64,000 nucleotides of DNA from Gordius sp. MW1. Lineage: Eukaryota > Nematomorpha > Gordioida > Gordea > Gordiidae. The stretch is from NCBI GenBank assembly GCA_964036665.1, contig OZ038530.1:21846001-21910000 (forward strand). The letters run 5' to 3'. Positions 11,161 through 22,728 of the stretch are shown piece by piece (within the stretch, counting starts at the first letter, position 1; each line of letters begins with the position of its first letter). The position numbers and the translations under genes were made by a program. The notes beneath the pieces were generated by a model. That model saw only the letters and a list, made by a program, of their open reading frames with translations. It searched no databases and was not told the origin of the DNA.

Positions 11161-11773
11161 CCATGGGCGTAGCTAGGTTTTGAATTAGGGGGGGGGCAGA
11201 TTAAAAAAAAAGGTCTTGACTACCCAACAATTTTCCTGAGAGCAAAAAAAAAAAGGTCTCGACTATCCCAAAATTTTCATGCAACCGTAATTTAAATTTT
11301 ATTTTACCAAAACAATTTTTTTTTAAACAAATAGTAGTTTATTCTAATAATCACATGGGTAAAATACATTGGTAAATAAAATATTAAAAAGAAAACGCGT
11401 TAAAATCTAATTGGATGGCATTGATCCGTGTATGGAAATCGTGTTAGATTTGACGATTTCCATAGTGATCTTTTATTTTTGTGTAAATTCGCTAATAAGC
11501 ATCTGTATTAATTGGAGTTAAGTTCAAATAGGGGGGGGGGGCAGCCGCGCCCCCTGCCCCCGCCTGCCTGGCTAATTAGGGGGTGGGGCAAAACATAATT
11601 TTTTAATTTTTAAGGGTTTTTGTATTGAAATCCTCGGCTGCCCCCCCCCCTAATTTGCGAAACCAAATTTTTTTCAATGCAAAAACATTGAAAAATTTAA
11701 AAAATTTATGTTTTGCCCCCCTCTAATTGAACTTTTAAACGTTTTGCCCCCAAACCTGGCTACGCCCATGATT
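11161..11773. mobile_element. Inverted-repeat element (MITE-like), CATGGGCGTAGC ends
   Basis: Left end CATGGGCGTAGCTAGGTTT (11162) and right end AAACCTGGCTACGCCCATG (11754-11772) are inverted repeats with one mismatch. The interior has long G- and C-tracts and a 136-base LINE tail. Similar single ends occur near 56670, 45345, 60763 and 63366, so this is a repeat family, hAT-like in style. I could not define a target duplication. Confidence 0.75.
11341..11476 (-). mobile_element. 5'-truncated LINE 3' end
   Basis: This stretch is nearly identical to 8765-8900, the last codons and 3' UTR of the minus-strand LINE fragment (GAAAACGCGTTAAAATCTAA, GGATGGCATTGATCCGTGTA). It is a second, severely 5'-truncated insertion nested in the MITE-like element. 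Confidence 0.88.
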
Positions 11774-12186
11774 ATAGGTAAATTTGACTTAAAAAATTTG
11801 CTTCATGAAAATTTAAATTCGAACATTATTGAGGTAAAATTTTGTGTTTTTAACCACCCTTAAAGATATCAATTATTTGTTATTTTTCGTTAAATAAACT
11901 ATATGCGTATCCGTGTCCGCCTTTTGTTTATATTTTATCATAAAGGCCAGGCGCGATATTTTTTTTTTGATTATAGGTAAATTTGACTTAAAAAAATTTG
12001 CTTCATGAAAATTTAAATTCGAACATTATTGAGGTAAACCACCCTTAAAATTATCAATTATTTGTTATTTTTCGTTTAGTTGAGTTTTTAATTTTTTTTT
12101 GGTAGTTTTAAATTTTCTCATTTAAATTTTTTAATTTTTTTTTAATATTTTTAATATGGCAAAACAACGTTTGCCGGGTCAGCTAG

Positions 12187-13574
12187 TCTTATATATAAAA
12201 ATGAAACTATGTGTGTATGTGTGTATGCCGCCACCAATTTTGTAAAACTAGCAGACCGATTTAGCTCAAAATTTTACAGTTTATTCCCCACACTCCGGAG
12301 CATGTTTTAAGGTTTGTTCCAGCCTAATCGGTCCAGTAGTTTTCGAGAGGTCAAGTTTTTTTGTTTTATAAGTTTTGGCACTTAATAAAGACGTCATATG
12401 ACGTCATTTTGTACAACAATCAAATTTAATAATGATAAGACGTTTATTTTTATTCAGAAACAATACAAATAATCAGAATTGTTTTAAAGGTACATTTTTT
12501 TCCATCCCGATAATCTACAAATAATCGGAGCCTTTTTTCCATCCCGACAATCTACAAATAATCGGAGCCGCCAACAATTTTGGAAAACTCCTAGACCTAT
12601 TTGGTTCAAAATTTTACACTTCATTCCTGACACTCCGGAATGCGAAAAAAATTTTTTCCATCCTGATAATCTACAAATATTCGAAGCCTTTTTTCCATCC
12701 CGACAATCTACAAATAATCGGAGACGTCAACAATTTTGGAAATCTACCAGACCGATTTGGTTCAAAATTTCACACTTCATTCTTGACACTCTGGAATGCG
12801 ATAAAAATATGCACAATCATCATTTGGGATGGATGTACGATGGCACATAAAAAAGCACTCGAGGCGCTGGATTGTATACTCCGAGATTTGAGACAGATTG
12901 CACGTCCTATGGGAGGAGCTCTCTTGCTGCTAGCCGGTGACTTCCGTCAAACCTTGCCAGTCATCCCAAAGTCAACACCCTCAGATGAGCTTAATGCTTG
13001 CCTGAAAGCGTCATATCTTTTGAGAAGTGTGAAGATAATCACGCTAACCACCAACATGCGTGTTCATTTACTTCAAGATGATTCGGCGCAACCATTTGCT
13101 AACCACCTGTTGGACTTGGGAGACGGTAAATTTCCAATTGAACCTACAACGCACGAAATATCATTTCAATCGCACTTTTGCAAAATACAGTCATCAATTG
13201 AAGATGTTGTAAATATGGTGTTCCCGGAAATTCTTATTAACTTCACAAATCACGACTGGCTTTATGAACGGGCTATCTTGGCTCCGAAGAATGACGACGT
13301 AAACAAAATAAATAATCGCATTCTATTAAACATTCCCGGTGAACCATTTACTTACACATCTATTGACACAGTTATCGATGCAGATCAGGCGGTGAATTAT
13401 CCAACTGACTTTCTAAATTCATTGGAACCATCGGGAATGCCACCTCACAAATTGATTCTGAAAATTGGTTCACCTATAATGATCCTTCGCATTTAAATCC
13501 ACCTAAGTTGTGTAACGGAACCAGCATCGGGAACGCGGGTAAATGGCAAAACAACGTTTGCCGGGTTCATCTAG
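12187..13574 (+). mobile_element. Helitron 2, with partial helicase
   Basis: Begins TCTTATATATAAAAATG right after the CTAG of Helitron 1 and ends GTTTGCCGGGTTCATCTAG at 13574, followed by T. Its 5' region has four copies of a 35-40 base repeat (TTTTCCATCCCGA and CTACAAATAATCGGAG) between 12490 and 12725. It carries the helicase remnant at 12783-13496. Confidence 0.85.
12783..13496 (+). pseudogene. Helitron PIF1-like helicase, C-terminal part
   Basis: A 237-residue frame aligns with the PIF1-type helicase of Helitrons. Walker B reads IIWDG (family: DE), followed by ALDCILRDLR, the motif III region GALLLLAGDFRQTLPVIP, TTNMRV, and LYERAILAPKNDDVNKINN. The Rep domain and Walker A are absent and the start is fused to unrelated sequence, so the enzyme cannot be whole. 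The frame stops after MILRI, short of the usual end (LNLCNGTR). In fact the DNA just after the stop still encodes LCNGTSIGNAG in another frame, so a frameshift near 13495 adds to the damage. Confidence 0.85.
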
Positions 13575-13576
13575 TC

Positions 13577-13984
13577 TTAAATAAATTAAGAACTTTGTCC
13601 CCTTCCCTTTTTTTGTTCCGTTGGTTTGCCCCCCCCCCTTTTTATTACCCTCTTTCTCAATCCCTCCCCCTTTTTTACCCTCTTTTTCACCCAGGTTAAA
13701 AGGAGGGGGGAGCAAATCACCCCCCTTTTCGGTGTGAGAGAGCAAAAGGGGGGGGGGCAAATCCCCTTTTCGGGTGAGAAAAAAGCTTAAAGGAAAGGGC
13801 AAATTACCCCCCACCCCCGGGGTTAAAAAGAGGCAAAAAATGGGAGGGGGATGAGAAAGAGGGTAAAAGTGAGAAGGGCCAATTACCCCCCCCCCCGGGA
13901 TAAAAAGAGGGTAAAAAGGGGGGGGGGGCAAACCAACGGGACAAAAAAATGAAGGGGGGCAAATTCTTAATTTATTTATGACAT
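13577..13984. repeat. G/C-rich inverted-repeat core of the foldback element
   Basis: AAATAAATTAAGAACTTTGT, followed by GTTGGTTTGCCCCCCC, is mirrored by GGGGGGGCAAACCAAC and AAATTCTTAATTTATTTATG at the right side. Between them are purine and pyrimidine blocks (ACCCTCTTTCTCA, GAGAAAGAGGGTAAAA). Half or full copies lie at 36590-36690 and 50998-51250. Confidence 0.85.
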
Positions 13985-14255
13985 ATAATATGAGCAAATA
14001 TTTAAAATTACTAACTCGTAACAATTGCTTCTATTAAATCTGCTATCGTTCGAGTTTACTGCTCGGGCTATCTGCTCAATGCTTTAACATATTTTGTTGT
14101 TTCGACTCGTTGCTCGAGCTTTTTTATATGCTACTGTTCTGCCTAGTGAACCGAAGAGCGAGCACTCATTGTGCTAACGAGCATATTAAATAGCTCAGTG
14201 CGTGCTTGAACAAAGCACATGGTGAGCTTTGCTCACGCGAGCAACTTAACAACTG

Positions 14256-15866
14256 TATTAACCACCCTTTTTTGTCTTCCCATACTACATGCATCAATGA
14301 GCAAAGTTTTTCCATACTCAAGAGATTAGAAACTTATTCAAAAAATAGTATGTCAGGACATCAATCAAAAGAATTGGTATTATTAAAAATTAAATGAAAA
14401 TGCTCGGATCTCAAGTGAAAGTATAGATCAATTGCTGGGAAAAAGAAAATCAAATGACTACTCATTTTTACATTCAATACGCGGAATTAATACCTTTGTT
14501 ATTGATAATACATGTCTTAAAATTTCTGCCAGAGCCCATCACGGTCTGCTAACTAAATTGCCTCTCAAGACCAACCCAACAAAGAGTCCGTTCGGACATG
14601 CTTAAATCACTAAAGTTGTCCGAACTGCAGGGCTAAAAAGGATGATTTTATTTTTTAGTATTAATTTAGTCCTATTTTCGACAATATAAGAAATTCTCGG
14701 ATTTTTAAAAAAAAAAGACAAAAAATAGAAGAATTCTCATTAAGCACGCATTGCCCCAACCTTGTTATGGTGCCTACCTGGGACTACTTAAAAATCTAAA
14801 TTTACGAAGGCTGCCTGCCCGGCGCTACAAAGCCTGGCAGCGAGCCAGAGTTTTTGGCTGTTTAATCTTTATATTTTGTTTACAAAAAATTGTTTGAAAC
14901 AATTTAGGAGCCTTCCCTCCCCCTGAGAAAATCCTGGCTACGTGCAGGCATACCCTACTCAGCCCCATAATCTTATCACACAACCTACATTAACACTGTT
15001 ATGCTACATTAGTATATGCATGCTATGCATCCCTACGCTTTATAATTTATTAATATATAGATGGCCCTATAATCAAATATACATTTGGAATATTTGAATC
15101 ATTTGTATATTAATAATTTCTCAATATTTTTTTAATGATAATAGCAAACTCTTTTGCATTCTTTTAAAATTGTGAATCTTTTTTAAAATTATATGCATTC
15201 TGAAAAAAGGAAAATATTTATAATAAAATATAAAATTGGTACTAAAATTGATCTTTATAAAAAATAATTTTTCAGGTTAATTTAACCCCAGGTTGGCTGT
15301 ATTAAGACCTGAAGGGTTTTCAGGTTTATTTTTGTGATCAACCTTAGGTTTAGGAGTTAAAAAAATCTTAAAGGTTTTACAACCTAAACCTAACTTATGT
15401 TTTGATGATCACAAAACATTAATATTATGATAAAAATTTTATTTATTAAATTCAAATTTACAAAACTAAACATTTTTGTTAAATGCTGAACATAGTAAAG
15501 TGAACTTATCGAGCTTTTTCAATTTTTTACTGGGCACATTGATAAAATATTGAGCACATTTTACTGAGCATTTTTGAATTTATTACTGAGCATTTAAATA
15601 ACAATCTAAAATGCAGTGTTAAAGTTTGAATGGTTTAATAAAGCTTGCTGCTTATAAACTTGGTTGTTAGAAATTTGCATTAAGCTTTGTTTGCATGAAA
15701 TTTAAACCTATAACCATGGCATTCATTTGCATTCCCTTCCTATTTAATTTCAGTAAAAAATCTGCAACTGATTTTTTTTGCCTTTATTGTAATGCAATCT
15801 GAGCTTGTTATTACAGTGCTCATAGCATTTTTTATAGGTTTTTGTTACTCAAATGTTTTACTATTC
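14256..15866. other. No gene seen upstream of SGSH; minor repeats
   Basis: Contains a repeat related to 42835-43040 (14575-14760, CTAAATCAC and GTCCGAACTGC motifs), a transposon end near 14925 (GAAAATCCTGGCTACG), an AACCT/AGGTT-rich block at 15275-15400, and TACTGAGCATTT motifs at 15530-15600. The missing first exon of SGSH (signal peptide) may lie here or further upstream; I did not find it. Confidence 0.45.
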
Positions 15867-15902
15867 TTAGGTACTTTTAATTGAAGCATTTTAATGGTGT
15901 AG

Positions 15903-18900
15903 GAGATGATATGGGGTTTGAAAGCTCTGTATATGATAACCATGTAATTGATACACCTAATATGATGGAAATTGCTGCTAAAGGAACAATATTTGATAAA
16001 GCATACACTGCTGTTTCAAGCTGTAGTCCAAGCAGGTGAAAATTTATATTTAATATTTCTGTCTTCTTTTTAAACAATTTCAAATAAAATAACAGTACCT
16101 AAATTTTAAATTCAAAGGGCAAGTATTTTTACTGGTTTATTTCAGCATCAAAATGGCATGTATGGCCTTCACCATGGATATCACCATTTTAATTGCTTTG
16201 ATAGTGTCATAAGTTTGCCTATGATTTTAAAACAAAATGGAATATTTACAGGTGAGTTGAGTTTTTTAATTTTTGATCTCTATAATGTCAATTACAAATA
16301 TTTTATCACAAACATATGTAAAAGTTTGTTTTATGTAGAAGTATGTTATGTTTTTATTTGAATTCATTATATTATAATTGTAAATTTCATAGCAATAATG
16401 GGTTTGTAGCTTCTAATATATCCCTAATAATTGAAAATTTGTGGATAATAAAAAAGTATAAATCATCACCCCATTAATTCAAAAAAGGCCTCTTTCTTAT
16501 CCAAATCTAATCATGCACATGTATAAAATCATTTTTTTGAATAGGGATTATAGGGAAAAAGCATGTAGGACCTTCTTTATCATTTAAATTTGATTTTGAA
16601 GAGACTGAAGAAAATCATTCTATAATGCAAGTGGGCAGGAACATTACATTAATCAAGCAATATGCCAAACAATTTTTTAAAGAGCTTCACCTGATAAGGG
16701 TACTTGTAAGCATTTTATAACAACAATTTTAATATGAATTTTTTTAAAAATGCCTCAGCAATTTTATTTTCGTCCCAGTAGTACCCACGACCCTCGCTAA
16801 TCCCTTAAACAAATATCAAAATTTATAACCTTAATTACACGCCACCGCTATAAATTATTTTATATTAAGCAGGAAATCACCATGGAAATTGTAAAATCCA
16901 ATCCATGGCTCTATGCCAGCTCATTTACCTAATATATTTTAGCATGTATCATATACTATCATTTGTAAATAAACCTTTATTAGCTTGTTTGTGCGTAATT
17001 GTGTACGATCGTTTTTATTAGTTCAATAAAATAATTGCATGTAGTTGTAATAAAACATTGAATCAATTTAACTTTACTCAAGGTGTCATTTATATGTAAT
17101 AAAGAAAAGGGAATGGCCTCGAGAAAGAAACTTTTTACTAATCATATCTTTTCACGACCCACACCGTTGTGGACACGCTCAATCGCAGTATGGTTCTTTT
17201 TGCCAATACTTTGGTGACGGTTCTATACCACCCTTTTCACCAAGTAGTAATGGGTCAAGGAGGGATGCCAATAATATCATACCCGATTGGAAACCCAAAA
17301 GTTACGCTACTGAAAGAGTTATCGTTCCCTACCACGTTCCCAATACTCCCGTAGCCAAGGCTGATATAGCTGCCCAATATAGGGTTATCAATAGAATGGA
17401 TCAAGGTTATCATAACAAACACATTCACTGATTTAGGTTTTATAGCACCTAAGCTAGGCACCTAGGATATTAAAATAAGGCATTAAATTAGTGTTACTAT
17501 TAGCGTGTCCATTAGAATTGCAATTGTCACTCAAGGATAGATACACTTAGTGCTAAACTCTTTCTTTATAATTTCTTAATGATATTCTAACATAGAGTAT
17601 GGCCTGTTTAAGAAAAATGTTTTTTGTTTAGGCTCAAGGGGGCAGATAGATAAGTGTAAAATTAAAGGGGGAGAGGTGGTGGCAAAATGTAGATATTTGG
17701 AAAAATGATCATGAATTTGTTAATTTTTTCCAAAGCTTAGATTTCCCGTTGCCCCTTTCTGCCTCCCCCTGACTACACTCATAAATTAAGCAGTTTTTTA
17801 TGAGTAAATGTAATTTTAATTAGATTTGACAAATTTCACGGCGCTTTTTTATATCTGGGTATACATATAGTTATTGTAACATTATTTTTAAATCCTGTTG
17901 ATGACTGGTTTGCCGCTCTTGGTTTAAAACTTGGGGGGGGGGGAGGTGTAAAGAAATTGATATTATAAATTAATTTAATGAAAAAAACTTAGAATTATTC
18001 ACTATTACAAATACATTTCCCATGATAGATTGATAGCTGGTCTTCTCTTTAATGTGGTTTCTCGGAGAGTTGCTTTTCAAATTTTAGTATACGAAATATC
18101 ATAGGTATCGGTTTGGTCTTGAAGGAATTGAAAAAGACTGGACACTTTAATAGCACGATGATAATGTTTATGTCGGATAATGGTATACCTTTCCCCAGCG
18201 GACGCACTAATACCTATGAACCCGGTTTGAAAGTTCCGCTCATACTATCAATCCCACCGTCTAGAAGAAACGCAAAGTATATGGGGAGGGATGAAAAGCC
18301 TATCAGCATTTCTCAAGACTTTTTACCCACTGTGCTAGATTGGTTCGGAATAAAGGTGCCCGAACCATATCCTGTATTGCCCCACGTCATGGCAAAATTA
18401 TCGGGCAAATCTTTTCTCCCCGTCGATGCCGGTTTAAGCATAACCCCTTATATTAAATAGCCATATTTTGCGTGCGTACGTGCGTAATTCATGATTTTTA
18501 TGTCATTATAATCGTAGAACTGATCAATTCGGTCGATGGTAGAGTGGGATCATCGCCCCTACAACAGCACCGTTTTATATATGGGTCTCAAAGTTTGCAC
18601 GAAATTACGAATTACTACCCGATGAGAAGTGTATTGGATCACGCTGAAGGATTCAAATTGATTCATAACATGAATTATGGCATGCCATTCCCCATCGATC
18701 AAGATTTCTACCTTTCCCCAACTTTTCAAGACATTCTTAATAGGTAGTAGGTGTCTGGCTACTTAATTTCATAACTCAATTTTAGTGTTTTTCTGCGGAG
18801 AGCTTAGGGATGGATTTAGTCATATCTCCAGTGAATCTCCAATTTAAATTAACCTAATAGGTGTGAAACTTATATTATACTTTTATTCTCGCAACAAAAT

Positions 18901-21654
18901 ATCGGTATCTCTACTCCCTTAACACGTAAATTGATTTTAAATACACATAGGAAGGAGAGGGGTTCAAAAATGTTTGATTTATAATACTATTAAACAAAAT
19001 TTTGTTGAGATAAATAACTAGCTATATGCACGGGCCTTTTTGGCCTACGGCCGGGGCCATTAAGATTAATAATTGTTAGAATCCGGCTCGCTAATTTTAC
19101 CACGGGCCTAGCCTGAACCCTTCCCAAAAATGTTATTTTTACATTTTGCTGCTTTTTAAATACAAATTTTTGATAATTAAAACAGTCATTTAATATAAAA
19201 TTAAAAATAATCTATCTCAAACGGGTTTTTAGTTTTTCCAACAAGCGGCCCGCCGTTTAACTTTCACTGATAACACTTGTAGCTGCACAAACCCATTTGT
19301 ATCAAATTATTTAACAAAAATTACCAAATTTTGTTAATTTTACACCTTATTAAAAAAAGTATCTTCGGGATTCACGTATTTAAAAATCATAAGTTCTATG
19401 AATAGATGGCGAAATCACTACTATAAAAATTAAATAGTTATAAAATTTGAAAAACATCATAGAAAACACACCATTTCATATAATTAAAAACAATAGTAAA
19501 AAATTATTTAAAGAATTTTGTTGACCAGAGCCCGGCCTAAGCTAGGCCCGACTAAGGGCCGTTGTTACCTCTGAGCTCGTCCAAGCCCGACTCTTAATTT
19601 TTAAATAAAACGTTTATTCATGCCCAGCAAGTTTATAGGTCATCCGCAGGCCGGTATTTTAAAATTTAACTTAGGCTACATTTGATTTAATGAAGTTGGC
19701 TCTCGTGGTCATCAAAAAGTATACCTTAAAATATCAATTTATTAAACCATAAGGATAATTAATTCTTTGTTAAATTTAATCATTAATCTCTACTGTAAAT
19801 TTAGCACTCAGTTTCTATAAGAGAAATTTAAAAACTAAATTATACATGAATGAAGCGTGCATTATGCTTTGTACAATATTATTTAATTTTAGTATGAATT
19901 TTTAATATTTTTTATGCACATTTCTAGTAGTACTAACGCTCGATTACCAAAAACGAGAATAAAGTAAGTTTAGATAAACATGCCAAATCTTAGAAAAATA
20001 AAATGTAACTAAAATTTGGCTTCTATTAGTACCTCCTCTTCTATTTTAAAAATTGTGATAGTTTTTTAAGAAATAATTATAATTAATTTTCAACACGCAC
20101 TCGACGGAAATTTGTATAAATAGTCTTAAAATTAAGAATTTTATAAAAAATTGAATTTTAATTTAATTAATATAATTATTATTTATATAAGCGCAACACT
20201 AATAAGAGTCCTATGAATATTAATAAGTTTATCCATATAATTCGAGGAAATGATTAAATTTTTTGTCAGTGGGTGGGACCTGATTAAAATCTTATCATGT
20301 TGACGTATTTTGCCATTTTTTCGTCACCTAAGTCAAATTTGAATTGAAACTGGCCTTATGTCTTATAAAATAGAAGGAAATTTTTTAAGTTAAAGATATA
20401 AATTAAGCATATATTTCGATGTTAGCTATTATGTATTCTATAACTATTTTAAAGAAGTAGATTTAATATGTTGTTCTGAGTATAAAAAGTTGGTGCGCAT
20501 TTCATAGCCTTCGACCCGACCCGAAATCATTTGAAATTTTCAACCCGAGCCCGACCCGAAGGCATTTTAAAATTTTTAATCCGAACCCGACCCGATCGGG
20601 GAGCATTTTAAAATTTTCAACCCAATTTCGGGTCTGGTTTCGGGTCACACGTTTAGGCCTCTATGAACTTTGTCTTGAGGATACGATAAAGGAGCATATG
20701 TCTTTTGCAAAGAGTGGTTAATAGATTTATATTATTATAGCCTTCAGAAGCTAGTATTTTCTACTTCTTTTTATTATAAAATTACTTTATGATGTTAACC
20801 CTCCAGTTGAGTTTGATACCTACCATCTTCTAAATATATTATTTTTGCTTGTAAGGTATAAAATTAAAATAATCTACTATTACAATATGGCAGGAACAAT
20901 GGTCCCATAAATTTGTAGCAAAACATGCTAAATCATCTTTTTCTATTTTTTTCGAAATTTGACTTTATTTAAATAATATTTTGCCGTTTATTACCATAAA
21001 TTCTAATTACTCTTTTACATTTCCACGATAAAAACGTTTATTGATGTTAACAAAAGCGACACATTATTAAAGACAAATGTCTCGGTAGTTTAAGGTCTTC
21101 CTTATATTTTCTAAAAAATCGCCTAAAATCACAGCAATTAATACACGGCAAACTGATTCTTTTAGCTCTGTCGCTCAATGTGTTGGTTTACACAAGAACC
21201 CTTTGAATTTTACCAAACAATAAAAATGAGATACCCCCAAGACATGCCATTGAACTAACCTGTTAATTAAATGTAACTAAAATGAGTGAAAGCATGGTTC
21301 AATGATACACACTAAACTTCGATTATTTATGTTCTAAAAAGTGATGAATTTGTTTAAATTCTGACCTCTTTTTTGTCTATTAGAACTAAAAGCCAGGATA
21401 ATTTATACTGGAACAAAAATCTTTCCGAATATTACCATAGGTCTGAATGGGAGCTTTACAATGTGAAGAAAGACCCTAAAGAACTCACAAATTTATATCT
21501 CATAATAAATGAAGACGCCTTCATAAAGGAACAATTTTTGAGATTGAGTCAAAATTTAAGAGTGTGGCAAAACGAAACTAACGATCCTTGGATGTGTGCT
21601 CCCGAACAAATTAGGATAACCCAATTTGACGTTAATACGTGCCAACCACTATAA
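15903..21654 (+). CDS. SGSH: N-sulfoglucosamine sulfohydrolase (heparan N-sulfatase), 5' end missing
   Basis: Lysosomal sulfatase that removes N-sulfate from glucosamine in heparan sulfate breakdown. Seven exons agree in phase: 15903-16035, 16118-16251, 16545-16699, 17105-17405, 18105-18431, 18518-18743, 21384-21654 (stop TAA), about 515 residues. Motifs in order: metal-binding [15 protein letters not shown] with the cysteine that becomes formylglycine; [97 protein letters not shown]; and the end [10 protein letters not shown]. Length and order match animal SGSH. Exon boundaries end in GT/AG. The first exon with the signal peptide is not found, and the 5' edge of the first listed exon is disturbed (see findings). 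The last intron is 2640 bases. Identity is sure; function is uncertain. Confidence 0.92.
18744..21383 (+). other. SGSH: Large last intron of SGSH, with degenerate repeats
   Basis: AT-rich, with GGCCTAGCC/GGGCC-type blocks near 19040-19110 and 19530-19570, and a degenerate tandem of AACCCGAGCCCGACCCGA at 20510-20650 separated by ATTTTAAAATTTT. No alternative exon was recognised. Confidence 0.6.
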
Positions 21655-22720
21655 AATATGTTATCAGGCTTAAAATTATTTGCTTTAAATACTCTATATT
21701 TGTTTAAAAATTATGCTCCGCTAAACATTAGTTTTAGTAATCAATGGATATCGATTGTACTTGTTAACGGATACTTTTTGTATGTGCCCAATTTTTGTTG
21801 GAAGACGTTTTATTTTATCGAATATAATAATTTCTAAAATGATATGATGTTCAACCTATGGTTTATGACCATATTCTTGTATAAAAGTGCGAGGGTAAAC
21901 GGCAATTAAATTTTTTCCTATATCTATTTGTCAAACTAAATGTTCAACTCATTTTTTATTTATTCTCTCCCCTTTTATACCTCTACCGTCGCCGAATTTG
22001 CATGAACACGTAAAATTTCAATCCTTACGATTTTCCACCTCAATCAAGTCAAAAATATATAAGGATATTTAAAATTATTTAGAGTTTATACTCAGTTGCA
22101 AAAATGATTCGTAATGGTAAAAAATGAAACCGCTATATTAACTAAAAATATTTTGATTTTCATAATATTTATTATACAATTAATAAAACTTAAAAAACGT
22201 TTTTGTAACAATGAATGTTGCATCACTCATTAAGTATATTTAACCACAACCTTTAACAAGCCAGCTTTAAAAGTATTAATCTCCGCACTAATTCAAGTCT
22301 TTAAAGGCAGGATGCATATAATTTTAAAGCCTCATAAAAACTGAGATAGACCCCCTTAAAGACGGGATTATATATTTTTAATAAAATTTTAATTTTTTAA
22401 TCAAATATGTTGAATTATACAATGTGAAATCAATTATACGGCTGCAAGTAATGATATTGTTAATAAGCTTCATTCCTATAATATTAAAATTGAAAAGAAT
22501 CCATAACAAGTGGCTCTTTAAACAAATAAACACCTTTTCTCAGTCTTTTAGGACTTTCATGCTTATAGTATGGAACTGTTATGTTTGATATTTCTTAATT
22601 TTATAAACTTGACACTATATATTAACAAAATGACATTCTATGAAAATGATCGAGACTGAAAGAAACATTGGTCATAAATGATTAATATTGTTGTACGATA
22701 AATTATTTATTAATTCATTG
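21655..22720. other. No gene seen
   Basis: AT-rich intergenic DNA downstream of SGSH. No repeat unit or coding stretch stood out. Confidence 0.4.
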
Positions 22721-22728
22721 ATAATATC

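Larger units (their letters stand above)
10659..12186 (+). mobile_element. Helitron 1, non-autonomous
   Basis: Starts with TC (TCTTATATATAAAAATG), followed by a GT-rich tract, GCCGCCACC and GAACTACCAGACCGATTTGG. It ends GTTTGCCGGGTCAGCTAG, the typical CTRR 3' end, with T next. Inside lie a GGCGTAGC-type MITE and AT-rich repeats, but no Rep or helicase. Its 3' end touches the 5' end of Helitron 2 directly. Confidence 0.82.
10415..14255. mobile_element. Foldback element with ~230-base arms, split by two Helitrons
   Basis: Left arm 10430-10658 (GAGCACGCACACTGAGCTG, AATATGCTCGTTAGCACAAT, GAACAGTAGCATATAAAAA, GAGCAGATAGCCCGAGCAG, ...TTTGCTCA) returns as its reverse complement in 13985-14230. The right tip read on the minus strand is CAGTTGTTAAGTTGCTC, matching CAGTGGTTAAATTGCTC at the left tip of the copy near 50.7 kb. 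The inner core (13577-13984) is itself a G/C-rich inverted repeat. Positions 10659-13574 are two Helitrons inserted between A and T of TATATA|TCTTAAATAAATT. No protein of its own is seen. Confidence 0.8.

Noticed and set aside
17169..17354. 61-codon plus-strand frame [12 protein letters not shown]...
   Set aside because: It is an alternative frame of SGSH exon 17105-17405.
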